Positions 1 through 11,400 of a DNA stretch of 64,000 nt are shown here, piece by piece; the first letter of the stretch is position 1, and every line of letters starts with the position of its first letter. The position numbers and the translations under genes were made by a program. The notes under the pieces are model-generated. The model made no database searches. It was given only the letters and a program-made list of their open reading frames with translations, and was not told the origin of the DNA. This DNA comes from Perca fluviatilis (lineage: Eukaryota > Chordata > Actinopteri > Perciformes > Percidae), in the NCBI RefSeq assembly GCF_010015445.1, contig NC_053121.1:29583934-29647933 (forward strand). Reading direction: 5' to 3'.

Positions 1-329
1 TCGGAGTCTGTCAAAATACGGATGGATCTTCTGTATGAAACGGATTCAGTGAGAGCAAACATTGTATGTTTGAAGTCGTGAATTCAGTTTCTGGAAAACT
101 GGAATGTAATAGAGTTGGAGTTATTCATACCTACAGATCAGCTTTGCCAATGGATATAAAGGACAAGATGTTTGGATGGATTGATAGGTAGCTGATTATG
201 TGCAACATTCTTGTATTTATTTATCATGGTGGCTTTTTAGTTGCTACACTAAAAAGCCAAAAAGTTTGTCACATAACGTGGCTTTCAGACTCTTTGTCTG
301 TTGAAAGAATGATTTCCTACTGGACAACA
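1..329. other. Non-coding stretch with a short perfect hairpin
   Basis: No gene is visible. Positions 230-259 form a perfect 12-bp stem (TGGCTTTTTAGT against its complement) around a 6-base loop, tgctac. The stem is short and AT-rich, so it may be chance or a decayed repeat. It lies 70 bp before the larger palindromic element at 330-507. The rest is ordinary AT-rich sequence. Confidence 0.4.
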
Positions 330-507
330 TTAATGTCACGGGGTTAGAGTGTGACTTATGAGGGTTCAATATATACTCTTCTACTGGGGAGTTTTTGCCA
401 ACCTGAACAACATACAGACAGGTGTATTTTTAAAACAGCTCAATTTCGTTGTTCTGTTTGGCAAAAACTCCCAAGTAGTAAGTCCCACTTTAACCCTATG
501 ACATTAA
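330..507. repeat. Palindromic MITE-like element bounded by TTAA
   Basis: The two halves are imperfect inverted copies. The left outer arm (TTAATGTCA, then GGGGTTA and GTGACTTA words, 330-358) pairs with the right outer arm (479-507, ending TGACATTAA). The inner arms repeat the pattern: GGGAGTTTTTGCCAA near 389-405 against TTGGCAAAAACTCCC at 459-472. The interior between the inner arms is only about 55 bp. TTAA lies at both outer boundaries. Palindromic structure with no coding capacity fits a small non-autonomous DNA transposon; a piggyBac-type TTAA target is possible but not proved. A transcript from either strand would fold into a long hairpin. Confidence 0.55.
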
Positions 508-3376
508 AACACATCTATTTGTGAGCACCAAAGTATTTTTTGCATTAAAGACCAAGCGAAAACTGGGTAATTGGACCAGCAAATAAAGCCGTTATAAACT
601 GGGTGTAATATGAGACAAGCAAAACAAACAAAAGTTTTATTTACATTCAATTTCACTAATTATTCACATAGAGTCAATTGATGTTTTTTTGTGTGTATTT
701 AGCTCTTAGAGAAGAACCTGTCATAGACATAGACAGTTGCTGATAAGTCCAGTGTCCCACAGCAACAAACACTATAAGGCCTGAATCTGAGGATTCCTGA
801 TGACAGGTTTTTATCAACCTCAACCTCCTTGTCAAGGCTGCCAAAGTATAACACACACCAGGTTTGTTTGCACAAAAAGGTCTTATGGTGAGGTTGTAGA
901 GATCATAAAACTCGCATTACAGGCGAAACAGTAGCTTAAACTGGATTTTAAAATCTACTTTATATTCTAGCTGTTTCCAAGGCTGTGAATCTTTCAGTCA
1001 TTCATTTTTTTATCTGTGGTTATAAGAAATTTAGTGCCTAAATAATGTACATTATTATTGCAAATTTGAGTCAAATGTTGGCAGAGTTTGGCAGTCAAGA
1101 TCCATTAACTCAAAGTATAAGGACATTTAAGAAAAACTAGTCTTGTTTTCTGACACAGCTCAGTTCCATTAAAGACTTTTAACTGATATGTCTTCCAATT
1201 TTATTAATGTGTCTGTAATTCTGCATTGTACGGAAGAGAATTAGGGCCACATATGACTTTAATCTCAGAATTCTTAAACTTAAACGCTGAACTCAAATTC
1301 ATTTTTTCACATGTGCTGCTAATCCACTTCCATAGTATGGTAACACAATGTTCTTTTGTGTATCTGCCTCTTCTTTTTAAAACGTTTTTGAAGCTTTTTT
1401 TAATTTTCAAATTGCAGCACAAATGTGGTTGCTTAAGTTCTCGTTACAATTATCAAAGGCTGTCAATGGTTCGTTCAGTGCAGAAATAATCCTGTATAGG
1501 GAGATTCATTTCTCTTTAGGGAAATAATAAAGTCATTGGTGTGTTTTCTCATGTAGACTTTAGCCTTGTTACATTTTCATGTTAAGATCACGGCATTAAA
1601 CTGCTAGCTAGGAATATATTTTAATCTCACTTGGTGCTCATGATATTATAGGCCCTATGTGATTTTATTTATTGAGAGCAGGAAAACGAACTGGAGCTGT
1701 GCATATGTGCCTTATCCTTCCTTTTGGGCAACAAGAAGCAACAGGAGAACTTGAGATGAAAACATGAACGCATTGTCTTGGGAACAGTAACAACAAAAAC
1801 CCTCCAGCCATGAGTCCAGTTGGCCATCGCAGCATTTTCAGGTTAACAGAAGAGAGAAATCAAGTTACTTAGTCCCATTGTAAACCCCAGATTAACATGG
1901 TCTTATTCAGCATGAATTGGCTTACATAAGCTAAGGCGGTGGAGCTAAGAGTGACTTAGTGAGGCTTACACTAGCTCGTTCGGTGTCTGGGATGGGATGG
2001 AAAGTCTCCTGTGGGAAGAGAGAGAACAGCAGAACAATGTTTAAGCCGGCCATTTCAGGAAGCCATGGGATCAGAGAAATTAAGAGTCTCAATTCTGTCA
2101 TTTATACAATCTGAGGAACATATACCTCCCCTGCAAAAATTTTGCCCTCCAACGTGAAAAACCAAGAAAGAAGTTTTTTTTTTTTTTTTAAGGATAGGAA
2201 ATAGACAAATTAAATACATTTTTAAACATTTATGTTTAGATGAAACATGAACAAATATTGGAATTACCAATTTGGTTCAGGGAAATCAAAGAAATTTAAA
2301 AGTGTCTATTGTCCAGGATGTTTTTGTAATGTAGTGCAGCTAGTGCAATAAACTGTCTGCTCCCTGACCCACAGTTGTAAATTGTCCTTTGATTCTGAAG
2401 ATTTTACTGCCACACCTTCTCGAATCTTTCCTTAAGAACATAGTTAAGGTGCAAAATAGAGAATACAATTTTACTTATATTTTAATAAATTTTCTTTTCT
2501 TCAAACTACACAGTGTGGCCGTGTTGAAATGCAACAACGTTGCAGCGTTTGCAGAGTTGCAGGATTTTAAAATTGTGGTTTGTGCAGCGAGCGCATTGAG
2601 GAATACTCATGGTAAAAACTTTTCAGGAAAAGAAAAAAAAAAAAATCATCAACTAATTTCGATTTTTCATTACCAATTCAAAAACCTATTGCATAATGGT
2701 TTTCTAATGTATCTGTTTTGTCTACTCTTTTGTACAACAGTTACATTGTCTGTTACATATCTTATTATTTTTAGGGATGGGCCAATTAAATCATGAACAC
2801 TGCTAATCTTGTTAGCTGTGTTTCAGAAAACATATTCTCTCTTTGTGCTTCCTCTGAGAGTCACACAGCCTAGGCTGGGGAAAAAAAATCAGTTTATCAT
2901 TTCTGCTGAATCTGTTATTTCTGGTAATGTAGTCCTGCAGCCAAATCCAACTGAAGCCAAGGCTTGCCGGGACTGTCATTAATTCATTTCCTTGATAAGC
3001 GAGGACCGGTGTTTGTAGTGCGTACCTGACAGAAGATGGACAGCGCCCATGGTGGTATCTCACTCTTCTGTCCCGCCTCGGCAATGATGTCATCTTTTTT
3101 TATTTTTTTTTATTGTATTGGGCTAGTTTGATTTCGGGTCTCTAGCCTTTTATAGACAGTCATACATTGTGAAAATGTCGGCAGTGTCTTGATAAGAGTT
3201 GGAGGCTGAGTTGTAGAGTAGTGTGTCAAACAGACTGCCAGTGACCTCACGTGACCCCTGGCTCAACAACGAAGGCTAGATAAGATGCAGAGGGGCTAGC
3301 TCTGAAGTTCATCACTGCTGAAAAAACATGTTTAGGCATTTATAATTAGAACAAAGGACTGAATACACACTAAACA
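508..3376. other. Unassigned non-coding sequence
   Basis: I see no gene here. The reading frames are short, overlap on both strands and show no domain. Around 1780-2070 the composition becomes more mixed and unique, with runs such as taagctaaggcggtggagct, and could be regulatory. Homopolymer T (about 2166-2189) and A (about 2632-2645) tracts occur. 2950-3100 and 3220-3300 are GC-balanced unique sequence without splice-bounded frames. Confidence 0.5.
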
Positions 3377-3378
3377 TG

Positions 3379-3456
<78 letters not shown>

Positions 3457-3463
3457 TGTGTGT
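3377..3463. repeat. (TG)n microsatellite
   Basis: A nearly pure TG dinucleotide run with one early gc interruption (tgcg) and a late ttg interruption. It generates a spurious Cys-Val repeat frame. It ends 14 bases before the piggyBac-like element that starts at 3478. TG runs of this length are common in fish genomes and can form Z-DNA. Confidence 0.97.
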
Positions 3464-3477
3464 ATTTACGGGTTTAA

Positions 3478-3853
3478 CCCTCGTGTTGTCTTCCCATCGA
3501 CCATGCAATCTTTTTTTTTTTTTTTTTTACTTTTTGGTCGTGTTTTTTGACACTTTTGTCAATTTCCCCCGATGTTTATGAAGCTTTTCCCTTCATTTAT
3601 GTCACTTTTCCCTTCGTTTTTTAAGCTTTTATCAATGTCCTTTTGTCATTTTTTTTCTTCAACTGCTATCGAATTAAATGAAAGACCCAAATTCAATGAA
3701 AGTAGTAAACTGATGATTTATTTTACTTGTGAAGAGCGTTGTATAGAACCATTCACGTTAGTTCTTTTGACAATTTGGTTGAAAGAAACACAAATTTCTG
3801 ATATAGAAACTTTTTGAAAATGGGTCAAATTTGACCCGAGGACAACAGAAGGG
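3478..3853 (+). mobile_element. piggyBac-like MITE, copy 1
   Basis: The left end reads TTAA then CCCTCGTGTTGTCTTCCC (element starts at 3478). The right end reads GGACAACAGAAGGG then TAAA. The ends are inverted copies (CCCTYGTGTTGTC) and the flanking tetranucleotide is TTAA on the left and a mutated TAAA on the right. TTAA targets and CCC/GGG ends are the piggyBac-type signature. There is a 16-bp perfect palindrome GGGTCAAATTTGACCC at 3822-3837, just inside the right end. No transposase frame is present, so the copy is non-autonomous. A poly-T tract at about 3511-3528 interrupts the left part. A second copy lies inverted at 50474-50892. Confidence 0.8.
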
Positions 3854-3857
3854 TAAA

Positions 3858-4670
3858 ACATAAAATAATTAAAATGCACTGACACTTTACAATGTGACCA
3901 CAATTTCCCAGTTTAAGTGGCATAGGATTGTTTCAGAACGTTTGGGGGAAAACATCTAATACCTCTACTTCACGTTACTTTATAGAACCAGAGCACCATC
4001 AGTCTAAAAATCTAAAACTCATAGCAGTTGAGCACGGACAGCACTTCCTCCCTCAGTGCCAACTACAGTAGGGGATTGGCAGCACTGTGCTGATAATAGA
4101 AATTGAATGTAAGAGCATCTAATAACCACAGATATGTGGTAGTATCGCTGTATATCTGACTATTAACAACCAACCAAGTTGATCGTGGTCTCCTGATACA
4201 TTAGTTATTATCCTTGCGGTCCAATATTGCACACAACATATTCCTGTATAATAAAGTGTGCTGAGTAAATGAAAGACCAGAACCATATATTAAAGTGAAA
4301 AGAAAGAAAGAAGTCGGTGTCACAAATAATGCTACACGCAATGTAGTACTTCATTATAAAAACCTTGGTTTGGGGTTTAAAGTTTCTTTTTGGTATAAAA
4401 GAAGAAGAAAAATGTTTCTTTTGTGGACGCAGTTCAGTCTCTAGTGGTCTAGCAGACACATCACAGCTGACCAGTGGCCATTTACTGTCACCTTATTTTT
4501 CAAAACTCTTTAACGTCTTAACCTGCAACACATTGCAGGATGCCAGATATATACAACAATACAGATCCAGTGACAAAAGTCAATACAAGATGATTATTCT
4601 GAACATGAATGAATAATAACTCTTCCTTGCTATCGAAATCATTCAGTCTTGCAAGCACATATGATAATAA
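3858..4670. other. Unassigned non-coding sequence
   Basis: AT-rich unique DNA between the piggyBac-like MITE and the SINE. Frames up to 83 codons occur on both strands but overlap each other and show no domain or splice-bounded exon. Nothing else is recognised. Confidence 0.5.
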
Positions 4671-5012
4671 TAATTTATACTGTTTATTGATCCCCAGTGG
4701 GGAAATCACAATTTACACTCTGTTTGTTAGAAATCACTACACACAGGCCTGAAATACACACAGACATGCTCAGGACCTATTCATGCACAAATGGAGAGAT
4801 GTCAGAGTGAGTGGGCTGCCAGTGTTGGACCAGCACCCTGAGCAGTTGGGGGAAGGTGTCTTGCTCAAGAGCACCTGGCAGTGCTCAGGAGCTGAACTGG
4901 CATCTCTCCAGCTACCAATCCACACTCTGTACTTTGGTCCTTACTGGGACTTGAACCAGCGACCCTCCGTTCCCAAACCAAGTCCCTACGGGCTGAGCTA
5001 CTGCCACCCCCA
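4671..5012 (-). mobile_element. tRNA-derived SINE
   Basis: Read on the minus strand, the element opens with GGGGTGGCAGTAGCTCAGCC. It contains a pol III A box (TAGCTCAGCCCGTAGG, 4985-5000) and, at a tRNA-like distance, a B box (GGTTCAAGTCC, 4947-4957). A body of about 250 bp follows, including the words TGAGCAAGACACCTTCCCCC and TGCTGGTCCAACACTGGCAG. It ends with GGGGATCAATAAACAGTATA and an ATT-rich tail near 4671-4690. Head, body and tail order is that of a tRNA-derived SINE mobilised by a LINE partner. I recognise the body and tail as a common teleost repeat but cannot assign a family name. The tRNA-like part is not a functional tRNA gene: its 3' half and acceptor stem are not completed. Confidence 0.85.
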
Positions 5013-6900
5013 TATCTCTTGGCTCAGCATTATGCGTCATTACCAAGAGCAGAACTAGAAAGGTGTTGGCTGTTGTTTTGTTTGTTTTTAGGCTCCCATG
5101 CTTTAGTAAGAATGAGGCGACACAGCAGCGTTTCAGAAATGAATTTTGTGTCTTATGGAACGGAAAACCATTCTTCTTAAGCATACTAGATAACTCTTAA
5201 AAAGCTATAACTGCTAAACAAGTGCAGAAGTAATGTTCTCCTGCAATCTTTGTGGACATTTTAAAAACTGCCGACACTGATCCTGTGGGGCTTCTTAGGG
5301 CTGTGGTCTCCCTCTGCTGGTCATATATGGTAACTACAAAGAATGAAGAACACTGACTTTACTGTAGGCCTACTAATGCTGTCAAAAGATACAGCACATG
5401 GAAACCTGATGAAATCCCCTCATTTACCTCTGAAGAGAGGTCATGGCCTTTGTATCGGTCTAGGACAGAAACTTGGCTGGTGCAGCGTGCAGGTGCTCCA
5501 GTCAGTTTCCTAAATCCTACATCTGGTTAAGGCGGTAGTTTCAGTCCAAGCTCCAGTCCCCACAGCCAAGCGCTGCTTTTTCTGCCGCTCCTACACCCTT
5601 TGTGGCAAGCAGCCATTTTGTACATGGAGATTTGCCTTTTCTGTAGCCCGAGACTGCTTCCACTAACTTCAAAGTTTTGCAGAGGCGGGTGAGGCCACCA
5701 GTGCAGCCTGTGAACGTTGCTTCACAACAACTTGTTGAAGGATGGGATTTCTTACTCTGACTCAGCGAGACACAGTCCGGCGCCACTTTCGGAGCTTGTC
5801 AGAGCACGGGGCCCAGAGGCAAAGCTCATTGTCCACAAATTGATCCAACCCCCTTGGTTTTGTTTATTTAAATGAGACTCTTAGACCCTGGGGTGTTTGT
5901 TGAGGAAAAGTCAGAAATGCCAAATATCTTCTTCTTTTTTTTTTTTTTTTTTGGTCTTCTTCCCCTTTCGTCTTTCCTTTCTTCTTTTCTCTCATAGCCG
6001 TTCAGCTTCGTGAGCCAAAAATCCTTGGTAAACATCCCGGCTCGGCAGCTTTACTGAGTCTGCCTCTCAGCGTCCCCGTCCCCCCCCTTTGCACTGGGAT
6101 CTCTGGTTTCCAGCACAGTTTCAGTGACCTGTCACTTTTCTCTTATGAATTTATATTCCCAGCCTTCCCTTCTTTTTTTTGGGATATTCAAATGAGTAAA
6201 TCATCAAACAGTCGAAAAGATTGTTCATAATCTTTAAAATACTGTCAATGCTCATTTTCTTTAGCAGTAGTATCCAGCCAGCAATAACTTCTCCGTCATT
6301 TTCTATTTTACTGTGTTATCCAGTGAGGTTGCAGCCATAAAAACACATGTGTTTTAGGTCTTCATTTTAAAATTCATTGCTTGTGTATTTATGTCCATTG
6401 CAGTCATATGGGTATCACATGGGCCTGCAGAAAAATAGATTTTGTACCTGCTAGCTCATCAGTGTAATCCCAGATTGTCAAAGACAAGCTTAATGTCCTA
6501 ATATTTATATGTTAAAGTCTCTTTGTCATCGTGTCACAGTCCTGCTTATAACAGTGCCATGATTTATGGTTATCTACAGGACTAACCCTTATAGTTTACA
6601 CAAGAAGCACAAAAAAGCCAGAGTCTTTTTGAGAAATACATTAAGATGTGTAGCAAGTGTAGAAAAGGACAAAAAGCTGTATTCATCCATAGCTTCTATT
6701 ATAAGCCTTGGGGAGTATTATGATACTGGGAGTGTTGTAGCTTCATGGGAAAACAATTTATTTTTTGCATGAGAAAAACAAAATAATATCTGAAAAAAAT
6801 AAAACCATATTAATTCATCCACATTCTTCATTCTGGCTATTTGTTATTAAACTGGAAAACGTTTAAATCCTGCTTATCCCTGTAAAGGCTGTGAAGTTAA
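5013..6900. other. Unassigned non-coding sequence with a polypyrimidine tract
   Basis: No gene is supported. A strongly polypyrimidine segment runs from about 5928 to 5996 (cttcttttt..., then cttcttcccctttcgtcttt...), including an 18-T homopolymer. 5440-5860 is GC-balanced, unique DNA; a minus-strand 81-codon frame there shows no domain. 6110-6900 is AT-rich and featureless. Confidence 0.45.
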
Positions 6901-6912
6901 GACACATAAGCA

Positions 6913-7635
6913 GTGGAGGTTTACATTTTTCATAATAAAAATCAAAAAAGAAAAGAAGCATGTTGGCAATGGATGTCCATTTCTTTCCCAAAGTATTTCC
7001 CTATTCATTTGCTGCTGGAATTAGGACACATCTTGGGACGATCCATCAAAGAAAGCTGCAGTCCTGCTAATGTTAGACAGAGGACTGTACAGAGTCGGTA
7101 TGCAGACTTCGGCTTTCAATTCATAGTAGCTACAAGTGAAGTAAATCATTGGCCAGAAAGGCTGTGTGGGTGGGGCACCTCACAACAGGGAACAGAGAGT
7201 TCAGCCATAAATCACGCTGGTCAAGTTCTTGATGCTTTAATGTATTTCATGTTATGGGAACCAGCCTTAAACTGCACACTACAAACTTATCAGTCACAAC
7301 TTGTTCGGAGTCCTCAGGGCTCCCAACTGTCACACTCTGTCACAGGTGCTTTAGTGCCGTTACCACAGAGTGAATTTACACATGGACGAGTCGGTTCCTC
7401 CTTCATGCCAAAATCCAATCCAGCCAGGGGTCATGTCCTCTCGCTTGCTCTTTACACAATGAAATACACACGGAGTAGAATAATAATGAAACCTCACATC
7501 CCTCCGTTATATCAATTATACTTCCCCTCTCTGTATTTATACAAGAGGTGTCAACTAATATCATTAGTGTACAATGTCATTACTGTGAAACTGCGGCAGA
7601 AAATGTGTCACCGGTTCATTTTCCCGCTTCAATAA
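6913..7635 (+). other. Unusually long open frame (240 codons), no recognised product
   Basis: This frame is the longest in the window, ATG at 6913 to TAA at 7633. The predicted peptide has no domain I recognise, no signal peptide, no repeated motif and an ordinary mixed composition. Its C-terminal third is rich in Tyr, Leu and Pro, as read-through of AT-rich DNA often is. No promoter, strong start context or splice site frames it. Much of it lies in CNE-like sequence (6980-8060). Most likely it is a chance frame kept open because CNE-like DNA happens to lack in-frame stops. A small unannotated gene or retained exon is the alternative. Confidence 0.15.
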
Positions 7636-8060
7636 CACTCATCAACACGAGTCCTTACACTTCATCCCCTCCCACTCCAGAACAGACTGCGTATTAATTG
7701 GAAGGTATAAATTACAAGTAATCACTACCAGGTTTTTCACTGCATAGACAATCGGCATATACTCGTCCCGGCTTCCTGTTTAAACTATCTGCTGGAGGAT
7801 CGCAAAGCCCCGCTGCTTATTTTACAACGATTAGCTGTACATCAGCATTACCACCTCAAATCCAGCAGTTTCACATCCAGCATTAAATAGGATGAATATT
7901 GATCTGCTAAAGAGGATTTATTTATTTCATGCTCTATCCAAAGATCAACTGCTACCAGCTTTGGACGGATCTGCGAAGGTCTTACCGAATAAAGCTACTG
8001 CATACATGACTTTGGACTTGACATTTTAGGCCTGGAAGAAGACCAAACAGTAAATTCACT
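6980..8060. promoter_or_regulatory. CNE-like block
   Basis: Unique, balanced-composition sequence with no simple repeats and many words typical of developmental enhancers: ATTAATTG near 7692, ccataaat near 7206, and ATTAGC near 7830. The texture contrasts with the AT-rich flanks. There are no transposon ends. The regulatory role is inferred from texture only; no alignment was possible. Confidence 0.35.
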
Positions 8061-11000
8061 GCAATAATCCCAGATAAATGCGATGATCACTACGAAAGCT
8101 TAGATAGTTAAGTGGCCTACACTTAAGTCCAGAAACGATAAAAACGCGTCTCGATGGAGATCCTCCATGTCGGGGGCGTGGTCTGTCAGGAGGACGCCCA
8201 CCTGAGGACTGCCATCTCTTCTCCTTGTGAGAGTCATCTTACGAAACAGGGTCACGTAAAATGGCATCTTTAAAAATAACCTACAGATGGTTCCATATAC
8301 CTGTGCTCAATCTTAATTATTTTTCTAACATCGACATAGGAATAACTTCCCTCAAACACTTTCATTTGTCTAACAAATTAGGTGAAGCGGCAGTTATCGG
8401 CCTGTCATTGTGTTCACTTTATAAGTTTTGTTACATACAGCAGTTAGTTTATTTCTTTATCGAAAGGGAGTATTATAGCTCACAGTTTCTCCCCCTATTA
8501 AACAGTGAGTCAGCTTCAAAGTGATGCAAATCTGCTTGACGGGATTTTTGTCAGTTTTCAGAAGGGTTTTGATCACTATTTTAATGTCCCATGATGGTTA
8601 GAAGACTTTTCCTCCACGGAAGAATATCAGAGAGAAAAAACCTAATCCTTGATATTTTTCTGGCATAAAAATTACATTTTAAACAATTTTGGCAGAATAC
8701 AACAGCCTGTCGGCAGTTTAAGTGCTTAAGATTATATTGGAATTGGTATCAGCTGTCTATAATTTGTGAAAACACATACAAACTCACATCCATAAACACG
8801 CATGCACATGATTTAATCCCTCACACTCTGAACTGTATTCAACCCGGGCTGGTCTCGATATTTTGGTACTGGTTAGCAGCGAGCTCGCTGAGCTGTCAGA
8901 GAAATAGTTCCCATGCCGCTCAGTGACCGGCTCAGCTGGGCGATGCTGTGAGAGGGAGACAGGCAGAGAGACAGACAGGCTGCCAGAAAAGTGGCCATCT
9001 GGATATACAGGCCGCAGGGTCACAATGTGGAGTCACAGACAGGATGGTGCTCAGCTGCTCCAAGTCTGTGCTTTCAGCCTCAAAATCTTGACTACACTGA
9101 AACGGCTGGTGTTGGGAATTGATTGTGTTCTGTGCAGAATTAAACTGGAAACTGAAACTGTACAGTTTTTGTTTGACTTTGGCTTGTTCGAACACATTCA
9201 CTTTTTTCTTGTAAAGATAATTTAGCTTTTTCATTTTGTAATGATTAAAGTTTTGACTGTGGTTTGGTCCACATAACTACGATATCATGTTGTTTTATTA
9301 TTTCAAATTACACTATTTTATACATTTGTATTGCATTTTTAAGACATTAAAATCTAGTGAATCGTATATAATCATCAATAATATCTCCCTTTCTCTCCAT
9401 TTGCCTTGATAATACAGGGATGTGTTGGTAATTTTATTCTAAAACAGCCCTGTTTTTTTATTTTGCACTCAATTAATTTAGGTGGTAATATGAAAACAAA
9501 TGTAGGCCTTCAATATGTATTAAAACACATTGAAATTCACCATGTATTTTAAATTCTGCACTCTCTTTGAGAATGTGGATAGTAGTATGTAGCAGCAGCT
9601 TGTTGAAGGATGAAGCACCTTGAGCTGCCAGTAGATGGCATCTGATACCTGCTATAGATGTGTGAACTGTCCCACCATCATCCTGCGATTTTTCTGCAGA
9701 TCTACTGTTGGATTCCCAATAATTATCAAATTCCTATAGAAGACACACATACATACAACACGATTGCCTAGGTTAGATAAACTTATCATATCCATGCCAA
9801 TTTTTTGAATAAAACTAAAAACATATGTTGAAAATGTAGATGTGCTGTTTCAAGAAAAGCCTTTACATATTATTGCAGTTTGGGTTCACTTATACATTCT
9901 GATTAGTAGTTTTGTTCTATGCATATATTCATTTCTTCAAAGGATTTTAATTGCTTCAATAGACCTTTTATTTTCTTTAAAAGCTTCAGTAACTAACCCT
10001 GTCCTATTAGCTTGCAATTAAAAAAATATTATTTTTTTAAATTTTTTGTGCTCAATAAAACAAGAAATGTGTTATACATAATTTCAAAATATCTTTAGCA
10101 TTTTCAAAACCCTGGCCTATGTTGAGAATTCTTCAAAAGAGAAATAACTCTACTATCAGCTACCATAACAACCATGTCAAATGCTTTAAAAGTCTCTTGT
10201 ATTGCATTCTGGTATGTCTGTCTTGAGCCCATCAAATTAAAGCAGGTATTACTGGGAGAAAAACGCTCTAATTGAGATGTATTTGATTGCAGCCTTAAGA
10301 ATGGCCCCATCTCCCCTGCTAAACATATGGGTCTGCGTGAGCTGTCTGGCCATACATTTTCAACACTGCAGGACATTGTCTTTTTTTATGCCCCGTGATC
10401 CATCCTTCATACATGCCAGAAAAGTGTCAAGGCCTACTGGGAGTGAGAAGAAAACGTGCCGTGGCAGTGAGCGCTTAGCTGGCAGAGAGCGAAGCTCCAC
10501 AGCCAGCTCTCTGGGTAAGGAATGCCTTCTGGTTGTGTTGGTCGGCAGATCAGACACACATCAAAAGACTGAAAACACTGAAAGCTTATTCTACTATTAT
10601 TATAAGTGCTACGCAATAGGCTATTGCCCTTGGGGAGATTTTTAGTACACACAGCTCTTGATTAACTCTTTAAAGGGATTTTTTTATTTAAAAAAAAAAA
10701 TGTTTTGAATATGTCTCTGATAAAATCTATAACTGTCAAAATGACATGTGTTAATGCTTCAAATGTATGCTCAGTCTTCCTGTATTTGTCACATTTTCAC
10801 TAGACTTTAATATGATTTGGTTTAGGTGTTCAGCTTTTCTACAAATGATTATTCTTCACAACAACAAATATCAAACTGTGTAAGATGACAGGTGTCAAAA
10901 CCCACAGGACATGTCCATGATGAAATGTGTTGTTTTTAAAAATAATAATTTGTCAAAATGTTTTGTACAGATTACAAATGTAGCTTTTCTCGAACTCACT

Positions 11001-11150
11001 TTTCAGTTCTTGTGCACAAACTCTGAAGATGTCAAATGTCCTTTTCAAAAGTGCCTCCGTAAGATTCGAGCATGTGAATATTAGTTACAAATGAACACGT
11101 TAGGAGAATCTGACCGAAAATGAAGACCACACAAGTAGACAGATGGTCGC
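8061..11150. other. Unassigned, mostly AT-rich non-coding sequence
   Basis: No gene is supported. 8090-8250 is GC-richer unique DNA. Antiparallel frames of about 100 codons at 8923-9234 overlap on opposite strands and are shadows without domains. 9240-10100 is very AT-rich and featureless. 10280-10640 is again more balanced. Short TA-rich and poly-A/T tracts occur (for example 10018-10050 and 10680-10700). Confidence 0.5.
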
Positions 11151-11159
11151 GGCTATGCA

Positions 11160-11400
11160 ATCAGCTTAACAACAGGACAACAAAAGAGCAGCCACGCCTT
11201 AGATAGAGGTGCTTAACCTCCAAGCATGCTAAGTGCCCCTCGCTCCATTACCACTTAATAGGCCTAATCAGTTTTGGCCCAGATTAGATTTTGAATCTAT
11301 TGCCACCAAAGCACAGTGGCATATTAAATCAGTGACTTCATTAGACTGAGCAGGGTCATGTTGTTTAGTTGGTGTTCCTTGGAATAATAGGTTTTATCAG
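11160..11400. promoter_or_regulatory. CNE-like block with GGCCTAATC and AGATTAGATT words
   Basis: Mixed-composition unique DNA. It contains ttaataggcctaatcag near 11256-11272 and cagattagattttgaatc near 11280-11297, that is clustered TAATC/GATTA words of the bicoid-type homeodomain class, plus cattacca and caacaaaa words. The same AGGCCTAATC string recurs at 52562-52571. No coding frame or repeat is seen. Enhancer function is inferred. Confidence 0.35.

Noticed and set aside
3378..3581. Plus-strand frame with a Cys-Val repeat
   Set aside because: Pure translation of the TG microsatellite followed by poly-T; no protein.
4938..5012. Possible tRNA gene on the minus strand
   Set aside because: The A and B boxes are SINE promoter boxes; the segment lacks a complete cloverleaf and continues into a SINE body.
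8923..9234. Antiparallel frames of 100 codons each
   Set aside because: They overlap on opposite strands, lack domains and splice sites, and lie in AT-rich sequence.
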